Shown: piece after piece, positions 23,084-34,171 of the stretch | Layout of the letters: each line of letters begins with the position of its first letter | Numbering within the stretch: the first letter of the stretch is position 1 | NCBI RefSeq assembly: GCF_030704535.1 | Contig: NC_081819.1 | Coordinates: forward strand, 18,200,001-18,264,000 | Length of the DNA stretch: 64,000 nt | Direction of reading: 5' to 3' | DNA from: Vitis vinifera | Taxonomy: Eukaryota; Streptophyta; Magnoliopsida; Vitales; Vitaceae | Notes under the pieces: generated by a model | Database searches by the model: none | What the model was told of the DNA's origin: nothing | What the model saw: only the letters and a program-made list of their open reading frames with translations | Position numbers and translations under genes: made by a program

Positions 23084-24151
23084 TTTGAATGAAATCCAAT
23101 TCCTTAATCTTTTAGCAGTATCGTATTATCATGCAAGTCAAAGCTTAAATACATTTGATTTTAAAGCCCCAGATCTAAAATGTTTAAGACATTAGATATT
23201 TGACTATATTACCAAAAAAAAAAAATTTAACTTATTTTATAGATCCATTGGGATAACTTTTTTTTTTTAATTAAAAATTGAAATTGAAGTTAAAATTATA
23301 ATTTTTAAATAGTATAAATATTTTATTAGAAATAAGATATCTTCCTATATAAATAAAAATAAAGTTTTTATAATTAGTCCCATTTCATTGACATCTATAC
23401 TAAGCTATTTTTCAAATCATAATTTTTATTTTTATTTTTTGATAAAAATTATCAAAACAAGCATAAAAACTTTTACTTAAAGAGAGGTTTTTAATACCTG
23501 AAAATTAAGTCTAGAGAGGACCTAGGCCATGGTCAATTCCCATCTCGACCCAATAAGAAGGCCCAGTATATGTGGGCCCAACTTGTACCGACCTTGTCCT
23601 AAATTGGAAGTTAATGGACCGGTGGGCTGGACATGTGGCCCAAATGATTTTTACTAAGTCCTATAAAATCTGTCTATAAAATTACCTAACTAACCCTATG
23701 TTTCCCCTTGACTTCAAAATCTTATAAATTAATTTTGGTTATATCATAATATCTTCATAAATATTTTTTTTATTTAAATACATCATTAAATATTATGATA
23801 AATCTTTTTATTTTATCAAAATTTAAATTAAAAATGTAATGGCCCCGTCAATAACTATAGAGGTGAATTTGGTTATGTACCACCATTATCTACTCAAGCT
23901 CAGCCTATTCCCTGCCTTTGGTTACATTCAAGATAAAAGGTATAGTTTATATATTGTGAATGTAAGATTTTATATATGATAATAATATAAATAATATAAA
24001 TATTAATTCGGTTTTTGCCATCCCTAGCCCAAAATGATAACAAAAGCACCAAATAACAAAATTTATTCAAATGACCAACTTTCAATCAACCCAAACCTCC
24101 TTAAATTCATAATACTCAAGGCCTAAAATGTCACAAAATCTTATTTTATCC

Positions 24152-24202
<51 letters not shown>

Positions 24203-24240
24203 CTTGTGTGGATATTATTGGCGAGGGATTTAATGGACCC
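23084..24240. other. AT-rich intergenic with (TA)n tract
   Basis: No gene recognised. A (TA)n microsatellite of about 45 bp occupies 24155-24199. The word TTTTTGCCATCCCTAGC near 24016 resembles a hAT terminus of the family above, but no partner end was found. Confidence 0.5.
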
Positions 24241-25718
24241 TTAGGAGGTGTTTGGTACGTCGGAATAGGGAATGAAAATAATATTTTGTTTCCTTTCCTA
24301 TTTCTTAGTGGAATGGAATGAATTTGATGATTCTATTTCTAGCATTTGGATGAACTTAGGAATGTAAGATTGGAATGATTATTTGTTTCCATTCCAATGT
24401 TTGATAATAATAGGAATGGAAATGAAAAAGAAATAAATTTACAATAATATCCTTACATATAATTTAAAATATTTTTTTATTTTTACTTTTATTTTAAAAA
24501 AATAAAATTTGAGAGGTTTTTTGTTATTAAATAATAAGACTAAAAAAATATATATATACTCAATAAATAAAAAATTAACCATAAAAAATCGTATAACCCT
24601 AATGCACAAATATTCAATTATTATTTTTATTAAAAATTTGAATAATTTGTCATGCTTAAGTAGTTATAAAATTATATTTTTCAAAAAAAGAATTATTTAT
24701 TATAATATTTAAATTCTCAAAGCTAGCAAATGTTTTTCCTATTTTCAAAAGAGGAAATAAAAGAATTCAAATTTATTCTAATTTTCAACAAGTATCATAT
24801 CCGATAAAATCCATAACCTTAAAAAAATTTAAATATTCATTTTTTTTTATCAAAATTTTAAATAATTTGTCATGCAAAAAAAGCTATAGAATTATATTTT
24901 ACTAAGAAAAAAAAGAGAAACAAAAATATAAGAACATATAAAAGTTTTGTTTTTGTTTGTTTTTTTCTTTTTATTTTTTTCCTAACCATTAAAAATTTTC
25001 AATATTGTAAACACGTGAAATCGAAAAATCTTTTTCCAACCATTTCAATTTTTCTCTCCAGTTTCCATTAATACAAGATAAAGAAACATCAAAGATTCCA
25101 AACATAAATTAATAAAAAAAAAAATTAATCGATTTATAGAGAAGAAGAAACACATATAAAGAAGTAGAAGAAGAAAGAGAAAATAAGGTAAACCTGATCG
25201 AAGATGTAGAAGGGAGTTTTCAGAACCTAGTTGTAGCAAACAATGACGAATCCTAGATCCAACAATCAAAATGAACATCCAAAACCCTATAAATTAGAAA
25301 TTGATTTTTTTTTTTTTTTAAATATCGTGGAAGGTTTAATTGATTCAATTTGGAAGAATCATTTGTTGCAGAGAATTGGATGATGAGTGAGTCTCTAGCT
25401 TTGCAAAGAAGATAAGAAGTGGATGATGAATGGATCTCTACCTTTACAAAGAAGATAAACATCGGGTTTGAAGAACAAGATAAGAGGGTAAAATAGTAAT
25501 TTAGGTTATTTTATATTATCAAATAGGTTTAATGAATCAGAATACCACCTACTTTTAATGAATGCAAATCCGACTCATAAGTTGGATTTGATTTCTGCCG
25601 GAATAATTTTTTATTTCATTTCCGCCTTCTTAACATTTATCCAAACATAGGAATAAGGGAGAAAAGGAATGAGATGTCTATTCCCACTCCCTATTCCCGT
25701 GTACCAAACACCCCCTAA
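24241..25718. mobile_element. 1.48-kb terminal-inverted-repeat element
   Basis: The left end TTAGGAGGTGTTTGGTAC matches the inverse of the right end GTACCAAACACCCCCTAA, apart from one base. The similarity continues inward as GGAATAGGGAATG on the left and its imperfect inverse at about 25670-25700. The interior is AT-rich with no recognisable transposase. No clear target duplication was found, so the superfamily is open. The GGTGTTTGGTA start is common in plant PIF/Harbinger-like and hAT-like MITEs. Confidence 0.7.
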
Positions 25719-26426
25719 AACGCATTTATATGGGTTAAGAGGAACTTATACATAATATTATAAACTTTTTTAGTTTTTTTTCTTATTTAACATGATATAT
25801 TATAATCATCTACCCTTACAAACATAACATCTTCATGTCACGCAAAATTATGATGTAAAATATATAGATATTTCTAGTGAGATCAAATAAATAAAGGTTT
25901 ACATTGAGATCAAGGGTCGGCGATATAACATTTATAATGACCCACTTTCAATTATATGGATATCATTTATTTTAAGTATAGTAGGCCTTTACAAATTTAG
26001 AAAACGATCATATGATTAAGAGAAATTTACATATATATAATGCTAAAAAATTTTATTCTCTTCCTTTATATTTGGAAGATATCAAGATAAACAAAAAAAA
26101 GTGTAATGTTGAACAAGCGGAAAACTTTATCAAATGTGTAAACTATTTTATAAGGACTCATTCTTAATGGTATAAATATTGTTTGATTCAATAAACTTGT
26201 TTTAAAATGCCCACAAAATTAAGAGGATCTAGTACGTATATAATGAAATTTAAAAAATTCTAATAGTATCAATAATAATGTTTAAAAAGTTCTAATAAAT
26301 ATAAATTAATTTTTTTCATTAAAAAAAACATATTTTGATTTTCATATTTAATTTATTTAGGTTGATTTAATTGTGTTGAAATTAAAAAAATCAAAATCAC
26401 TTTTTCAAATTCAATAAAAATATTTG

Positions 26427-26450
26427 ATATATATATATATATATATATAT
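26427..26450. repeat. (AT)n microsatellite
   Basis: About twelve AT units. Confidence 0.9.
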
Positions 26451-26509
26451 TTTATTTTAAAAGAGTTGCATTGTTTTTTGTTGTAAAAAATTTTAAGAGA
26501 AAATATAAG

Positions 26510-26798
26510 GAAAAAGAAATAGAGAGAAAAAATATAAAGAAATAATAATAATAATAATAAATTTAAAATCAATAAATTATTTTTATATATTTGTTCAAAC
26601 TCATTTAAATTATTTTCCTTCGTTATATAAAAATGAACTAATTTTAAGATGGATAAGATTCTAATTAATTTTATTTATATTTAATTATTTTTTGTATATT
26701 TTGTGATGAAACCAAACATAAAAAAACCAACCAAACATTAAAAAAAATAATAATAATTAATTTTTTTCTCCTTCTTTAATATTTTTTGAGAACCAAAC
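26510..26798. repeat. AT-rich MITE-like repeat, copy 2
   Basis: Shares word order with 54769-55073: a purine-rich start, AAATCAATAAATTATTTTTATAT-like text, TGATGAAACCAAACAT in the second half, and an end at TTTGAGAACCAAACAT. The left boundary is blurred by a (AAT)n run. See the third copy for terminal repeats. Confidence 0.5.
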
Positions 26799-26799
26799 A

Positions 26800-27880
26800 T
26801 GCCTCACACGAATAAAGAAGTAGCTTTTACTTTGGCTCAATTTCTTAAAGCTACAAACAAGAAATTATTCATGACTTCCCAACAACTTTTGAAGTGACAA
26901 CTCTTTTTTTAACACATTTATCATGAAAGGGATTTTCATTGAACTTCAAAATTAATGAGGATTTTGACTTCTTAAAAGCCAACCCTTCCCGTGAATAAGT
27001 TACAAAATCACAACCCCATGATTGAAACCTCCACTCACATATACGATGCCAATAGTGACCCATCAAACTCTAACCACCCATAGCATATCTTCCCCCACTC
27101 CACAAACCCTCATTTCAATACTTCCATTGATTATGGCCACAGCTTCATACCTTATCCCCCACTTCCCCTGCAACCCACAAATCACATCCACATGGTTCAT
27201 GCCACACTCCCCATAACTAAAATAACTACCATTTGTAAAAAACAAGCCAAAATTGGAACCATGTATTCATAGTCACATGAATTAATGTGATAAAGAATCT
27301 TGGGACCATTTCTTTTTGGGAGTCTCACTCAATGCCTTGTTTTTATATACATACATGTAGCTAGAATGTGTCTCATGGAGCAGTGTGTTACTGTTACAAA
27401 AGATTTATAGTGGCTTTTGCACCCAAACTCCTTTACATCACTTGTCTCTTGTTAATTATTTTGAGGCAGTGGTTCGTAATAGAAGATATGATATGACGGG
27501 TCGAGCATATTCCAGGATGATACTTTGAAAAAGGGAAATAATTGTCTTAATCTAATCTTTTGTGGCTGGGTGTGATAATGATATTCCACACCTAGCATTG
27601 TTTGGTGTGCCTGAAAATTTATTTATCTACTACTCAAAGGAAGAAGTAAAGGGTAAAGCAAACAGTACAGTGTGGAAACAGTTATTTTCTGATGAATTTA
27701 TGGCAACTCAGAGGCAGGAGGTGTCTTCTTCTTGATCAGAAAAGGGATCAACCCAGGTGAGATTTTCTCAAAGAAAGTGTTTCTACAGCTTTAGAGTTTT
27801 CCCATTTTATGTGATGGATTGGACAGGAAGGAAGTTAAGGTTCTGAAGTTGTCATCATCTTCAACATACTTGCCATTAAT
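26800..27880. other. Intergenic, nothing recognised
   Basis: Overlapping open readings on both strands at 26869-27245 have no family motif. No repeat boundaries are evident. Confidence 0.45.
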
Positions 27881-28140
27881 ACGTTTTAGAGAGAGAGAGA
27901 GAGAGGCCTTGCTTTTCTTTTTTCTGTGATTACTGATCAGTTATTACCATGGAAGAAGCGCTTTCATTTTTACTTTCTTCTCTATCTGTTGTCTCTCTTC
28001 TGTTTTCTTCAACTCTCTTTGGTTGGTTTTCTTAGTGCAGACAGGCTTCCAAAGTTGAAGGCAGACAGTGGTTATTATAAAGCTTCATAATCTTAATTTC
28101 AACTCTTCATCATCTTCCAATCTCAGACTGTTGCGTAAGT
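27880..28140 (+). other. Leader-like block: (GA)n, CT-rich tract and splice-donor-like site
   Basis: An AGAGAGAGAG run at about 27889-27905 is followed by a CT-rich stretch with an ATG at 27950 opening a short hydrophobic reading, then CTGTTGCGTAAGTC near 28130, a good plant splice donor. This looks like the 5' leader exon of a transcript, but no downstream coding exon could be found on this strand before the LINE remnant. It may be a non-coding RNA exon or a gene stub. Confidence 0.25.
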
Positions 28141-28379
28141 CATCTGCCATACACTAAGCTTTTCTTTTCCTGTCGCCAATCACACTCAAGGCAAAAAACT
28201 AATTCTTATATTATATTTGTTTGAAAATTTTCCAGTTCAGATTTCCCGCCGCCCCCCACTTTGTTTTCTTTTTAAGATGTCCGTACCTGCTTTTCATAAA
28301 CGTACTAAACTTTCTAATATTTTTAGGAAACTTGATCACCAATTTTTTTTATTTTAAATTATAAATATATTTCTTAGCT

Positions 28380-29240
28380 AAACAATCTATTATTCTATTT
28401 GTTTCCCTTAGATCTTGAGATTAGTTCCAAATATCTTCCATTAATAACATAATAGAATTAAGAATATTACTATTTTTATTACAATAATCTATAACTATTT
28501 TCGAGTCACCCTCAATCTCTAGGTTAAGAACTCATTGTTCTTGGCAACTAATATGTCATCTTTTAACATCATACATTCTGCAATAATTATTGAAAGACTT
28601 ATATGCCTACTTGCAATCATTTTTATAGTATCATTAGAGTCTCTAATAACCCATCCCGAAACACTTTTATTCTCTATCCTTAAACCATTAAAATTTAATT
28701 TGAATCTCCATTAATCGGAGGAATTCAATGAATCCACTTTTCAACCATTCGAGAGACACTGCGTTCTTCAGTTTGAAGATAAGAGTTAATCATATAATCC
28801 TGAAGATTTTGAAAGTTTAAAGTAACTTTCTCAATTATGAGAAAGGGGTTGGGTTGGACCTTCTTAAAAAAAAATACCCAATTTCTATGAATCCATACAT
28901 TTCACAAGATAATGGAATTTTTTTTCCATAGAATGCTTGTAAATTTTGCAGTTAATTTTATAGTTTTTATATATCGTTTTGAGCCAAGAAAGGAAGTCAC
29001 CATCATAAAAGATACGTGTAGGGCAATTATACTTAATGTGATCCCAAATTCCTTGAACAAAGGGACAATATTTAAAAATATGGTCAATATTCTCAATAAT
29101 TTGCTTGCAAAGATGACACATGTTTGTAATTTCCAACCTTTTAGTAATTAGAAACTCACAAGTAGGGAGAGCATCTCTAATAACCATAGGAAAAACTTTA
29201 TTTTTGGTAAAAAAATTAATTTCCAAATCCAATGTAGCAT
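28380..29240 (-). mobile_element. LINE remnant: zf-RVT and RNase H-like tail
   Basis: On the minus strand, 29232-28885 is an open reading with CHLCKQIIENIDHIFKYCPF and GIWDHIKYN, the zinc-binding zf-RVT signature of plant LINE reverse transcriptases (spaced Cys and His residues, then F..W). Further along that strand, about 28720-28510 reads KLNFNGLRIENKSVSGWVIR and DSNDTIKMIA, the beginning of the plant RNase H-like (RVT_3) domain. Reading frames are broken afterwards. The rest of the polyprotein is missing. Confidence 0.75.
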
Positions 29241-29249
29241 TTTTTTTTA

Positions 29250-31100
29250 TCTAAGGTGCATCGAAGGCTTTCTCATTGCCTAAGTTGCTTACTTAAGGGT
29301 AAACTTACCATTTTGAGAGAAACCCCCAAAAATCTTATCCTCAATGGGAGAGGAAGAGATTGGAATAACTTTAATATATGCTAAAACATTAAGGGAAGGA
29401 ATGCTGAAATAGATTGAAGATTTCATTCCTTGGTATCCTGATCGCGATTCTCTGTTGCCCAAAATACTAAGCTGGTATCGTCCTTAATGACTGACCTATG
29501 GAAATTGTCAAACTAGGTATAAAAGATTGCTTTTTGCTAAATTCTTGAATTGGAAAAAATAAAAATTTGATTTGAACAAAATTGAATTTAATAAAATAAA
29601 CCTTAAATTAGTTGCAAAAGAATGATTGATTTCTAGTTCAAATGAGTCAAGATTGGGGCTTCCACAATCCAACTTTAGGTATAGGGCCTCAGGTAAAACA
29701 AATGTATCAATTTTAAATAGTCTTAGGGTATTCAAAATGTGGGGTCAAACAAAATCAACCTGAATTCCACAACTCAGGGTTGCATCTGTATCCTAACTTC
29801 TAATATTTTATTCCATTACTGAACCTAATAGATGAATGAACATGACAAATGGGTTTAAGTCTAGGAGTTATGCCTTTACCACTCTATGTAGATTTGTCTT
29901 AGGGTAGATAACAATAGCAAAACCTCATATAACTAGGGATCAAGAATGACTAAGAAACCCTAGTATCAAGGAATGAGCTATTGTACCATCCTCTAATTCA
30001 AACTAATATTAGATGATATTTCTATTTTCATCTATTATGCCTCAACCCTTCATTCATTCCATTCTTAGTTTGATTTTACCCATTGTTTTCCCTTGACTCT
30101 ACTTTAGGTTTTCATGTTTCACACCCCAAGATGACTTTTTAGCCTTTCATGGTGGTGATTTCATTCATACAATCCATAAAAGAAGAATAAAGAACCATTT
30201 TTGAATAAAAATAAATTAGAAATAATTAATTAAAATAAAGAAAACAAACTGAGAATCTTCAATGTCATATTCTTTCCCCAAAAAAATCCAAGAACATCTA
30301 ATAATTCCCCAACTCCTAAAAAAGAACTCTAATGCCTTATATATAGATTAAAAGTTAAGTTGACACATGTCAAGATCCTAGAGAGCATGTAAAATCTTCT
30401 TTCCAAATCAAAGGCTCTTAATAAAAGTTGTAAAAATTTGAGTCATGAGAGTCTTTAATGAAAATATGTTAATTTCACATGAGGATGATCCATTTCGCAC
30501 GGTCATGTGAAATATAAATGGATTGGTAGCATTCTAACATCATTATGGCGCATTTGACATGGTCGTGCGCAAAGTCGCATGTTCATGTGAAACTGATTTC
30601 CAAGTTGTTGCAAAAACAATTTCTCTGGTCCATTTCGCACGATCATGTGAAATTGACACTCCTTTTATTTCTCTTTGCGCAGTTCTCTTCAATCATCTAT
30701 ATCTTCCTCGTTTTAGCTCTGATTTGCACACTGTTTGAAGCGTTGAATTCTTTAGCTTTGAAATGATATATAGCATGCCCAAAAATGGCATTGAGAAGTA
30801 CTCCAAATATCATCTCAAAGTCATAATATATGTTGCTACCAAATTTTGAGTTCCAATTAGAATGTATGAACTTCAAGTTGTATCCTTCAACCTTCTTTAT
30901 CATGTTTGCTTGCTCTCCAACTCTTTTCACAACCTTCATTTCTTATCTCTCATGCTATAAATTGCTTCACTTTCATTTCCTCATGCTCCACTTTCATTTA
31001 AAGAAGGGTAAACAACAGAAAAAAAAGAAAACCAATATAAAGCAGTCTTGGAGCTTAGAATCGGTAAAATACAGAAGGGAGAACAAGTATTTTCTAATCA
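29250..31100. other. Probable LTR-retrotransposon debris, not resolved
   Basis: No gene. The stretch is uniformly AT-rich with retrotransposon-like words and the palindromic TTTCGCAC motifs listed separately. Neither element ends nor polyprotein motifs could be fixed. Confidence 0.3.
30493..30652. repeat. Repeated imperfect palindrome TTTCGCACGGTCATGTGAAA
   Basis: A 20-bp imperfect palindrome occurs at 30493-30512 and, with one change, at 30633-30652. In between (about 30547-30592) lie diverged versions with TGGTCGTGCGCAAA and CATGTTCATGTGAAAC. Similar GCATGGTCATGCGAAA words are familiar from plant Ty3-type LTRs, but membership here is inferred. Confidence 0.5.
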
Positions 31101-31109
31101 ACAGAAAGA

Positions 31110-33050
31110 ATGTAGGCCAATTGTGAAGGATTAGATTGCTAAAAGATGTTTCAATCCATAACTTCCCTTGATTAGTAAGGAAAGAGCACGTGCAGTAAAA
31201 AACAAAGGCTGCGAGTGCATTAAATTGAAGATGGAAGAACACGTGATAGGCAACATGCCCTTTGTGCTAACCCAAATACACCCACTCTATCAAGAGACTA
31301 TTACCTAACTTACACCAAAATGAACTAAGACCCAAACCCATTATAGAAATAAAATTCCTAATATGCTTAAAGAAGCTAGACCCAAAAGCATTGATTCAAG
31401 TCACAAACGTAAACACAAAAATGCCCTAAACAAAAGCCCATAAGCAAACAATACCAAGCAAAATATTAGGCCCATCATACATACCCTTCCAATCTCCCAA
31501 GTTCAACTCATTGTAATTAGGGAATGAATTCGAGATACAAAGCATGTACATAAAGCTATTTTGAAATAAAATTAGAGAAAAGAACTTACCAGAACAAACT
31601 CTAAACATTTCAAACCCATATTTGAATCTTGCAAAGATCCAAATTCCCACACAACCAAGTGGCTGAAGGTTGAATGTTGCTTCGGGTCGCAATTGCACAT
31701 GAGCACTGAGAGCTCCAAATAATTAGACAAATCGCCAACAATCAACAGTCCAAATGAAAATCAGAGCAAAAAACCCTAAATTAAAGATATGGAGAACCCT
31801 ATTTTCATTGTAGATCCCATTTTCAACTAAATTAACCCTAGCTAAAGTGATCCAAAATGAAGAACTTGAGGATCTTGTTTCCTTTGAATCTGACAAGATG
31901 ACTAGAGAATTTCTTAAACAAATGTGAATATCGCCTTTTGAAATGGTGTGAAACATATTCACCATCCTTGTTGGAGTCATCTTTGTAGTAGAACTTGTTA
32001 ATCTTTTTTCCCATTCTACTACTAGAAAGCCTTAACGTCCATTTTCTCTTTACATTTTTAGAGAGAGAAACTCTCATTTTTCACATTATCTTCGTCTTGC
32101 GACAAGGTTTATTACTATTTTTACTATTCAATTTTCAACTTTAAAAATTTGCAATCAACAATCTTAAAATATTAAAGTTGGGTGCCTTTATTTCCTTCAT
32201 ATTTCAACCTGCTATTATTTGATAATAATAATGATGATGATAATAAATCTCATCATTTCAAATTTTATGTACTCTAAGAACAAAGATAGATAATATTCAT
32301 CTAAGTTGAAGTAATACTCATATGACTAAAGATAGTATCTTAATATAACTTTAACTTAAAAATACATAAATTTTTAAATATTTTGAGTTAAATATATTAA
32401 AATTGGATTTTATAAAATTAAAAAAATTTAATATTTTTTTATAAAAATATGCAACAAATTTTTTTTTTTCATTCTTTTTGTCTTAATAAATTGGGTTGAA
32501 GTTTGAAAAAATCATTGGAAAAATATTTTTATTTTTAAGTTCTAAAACATTATATGACATTTAAAATAATGTATAAATCTTAAGATGGTGCCACTTGTGT
32601 CTCGTTGCATAACTCTTGGAGCTCTCTTGATTTTTTCTACCAAATATTTATTTAGGGAAAAGTGTGTTTCCATAGGCTTATACGAAAAAAAATCTATAAA
32701 ATAAGAATCCAAATTTATAAAATGCAAATTTTAAACCGTTATTTAAAATTAATTAGCATTTCATGTAATTTTTTTTATCAAATGTACTATCTTTTGCCAT
32801 TTAGGTATTATCTTTTAATGAAATATGTATTACTTTAGTACTACATTTGATCAATGAAGGCATGAAAATCTGAATTATCTTTAAAGGTTATTTTTATACA
32901 AATGTGGAAATTCAATTTTTTTTAATTTGTCTTCCAAAGTTTTATTTTAAAACCTATTTGTATTCTAATTTTTAATAACTTTCCAATCATTTATTACTAA
33001 TTAATATTTGGCCGCTGGCAAACAAAATCAATAAATTTTATTATATTAGT
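31110..33050. other. Intergenic, nothing recognised
   Basis: No supported gene on either strand. Several 60-90 codon minus-strand open readings lack motifs. A short (ATG/ATA)n run lies at about 32223-32245. Confidence 0.45.
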
Positions 33051-33059
33051 AGCACGATA

Positions 33060-34171
33060 GCAACGTGGCAGGGAGTTACGTGGATGAGGTGTCGACAAAA
33101 AAGGCCAAAAAAAAAGAAAATTCCATTGATAGAAAGTGAGAATTTGAAAATTAGAAGTCGGTTTTTGATAAAGTCTCTGGCTGAGGCACAATGTTTGGTT
33201 AGGTGTTCATCGACCTCGTTTCTATTAGTGTTCTTTCAATCATTTCTTGTATTTTGTGGATTTTTTGGCTTGCATTTTACGTGGTTCTTTTAATGGTTTT
33301 GTATGTTCTTGGAATGTGGGAGAAGATGAAGGGTTTGGGGGTGTTGAATTGGATTCTGGGAGCGATTTTTTTGCTGTGGTTATGCGTAGGAATGGAATAA
33401 TTTTTTGTGGGTCGTTTGGATGGCAGGAAAAAGGAGGAAAATGGGAGAAAAGTTGGAATCTTGTAATATTTTCAATAGTGATTATGAGTTATTCAATTGA
33501 ATTAAAGTCAGCCCAGTGAAAAATTATTTGGGAATGAAATCCCAACTGCCATAAAACAGGGGAAGAAAAGAACTTAAAAGAGAAAAACGGGTTTATTGGG
33601 TGGTGCCATAGGTGGGTCGGTGCTCATAGTGACATATGCTGCAGAAGCTGGTGGTGGTTCATGGTGGTGTCAACTGCACTGGTGGTCATGCTGGTTAAAA
33701 TGGGGGGTGGCAATGGGGTTTGAAAGAAATGGAATCCACAATAACTGAAATTTTTGTAGAATTTTTTTCTTTCTGTCTGATTCTTAAATGCAAAATGCTT
33801 TGGGGAAACATCTGTTTAAGCAATTTCCTTTCATTTCCTCCATACTTTCCAGGAATCAAATAGAGCTGCAATGCCTTCTTTGGGTGATAATAACGCTGTC
33901 GGGTAGCTAAATAATAATTTTCTCTGTCAACCTGTGTGTAGGATACAGCTTAATTTTGTTAAGTGGAGCCCAAATTCTGTTTTCAGTTACCAAACAGAAG
34001 GAAACTGTTTTAATATTGTTCTCTGATTCTCAGATGCTGTCTGATATTTATCATGGAGTTTACTTGTTTTGAGAAGGTGTTCCATAGTACTTGATTATTT
34101 AACATTTTTTACTTGGTCTTACTCGTGCTTTTCTCATCTTTTATTTACATCATACTGATTCTTTCAGAAAG
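33060..34171 (+). promoter_or_regulatory. Upstream region and probable 5' UTR intron of the SPX-MFS gene
   Basis: The ATG at 34172 is immediately preceded by a pyrimidine tract and acceptor (CTTTCAG, ending 34167), implying a spliced leader whose first exon lies further upstream. Open readings at 33084-33519 are GT-rich and lack motifs. The leader exon and the transcription start were not located. Confidence 0.4.

Noticed and set aside
24241-25718. Firm PIF/Harbinger assignment of the inverted-repeat element
   Set aside because: A TTA at the left and TAA at the right belong to the inverted repeat, not to a direct TTA target duplication.
27950-28100. Possible microRNA precursor in the CT-rich block (a complement resembling part of the miR156/157 family)
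   Set aside because: The match is only partial and no foldback arm was found.
33084-33519. Overlapping hydrophobic open readings before the SPX-MFS gene
   Set aside because: GT-rich low-complexity translations with no motif; probably upstream or leader sequence.
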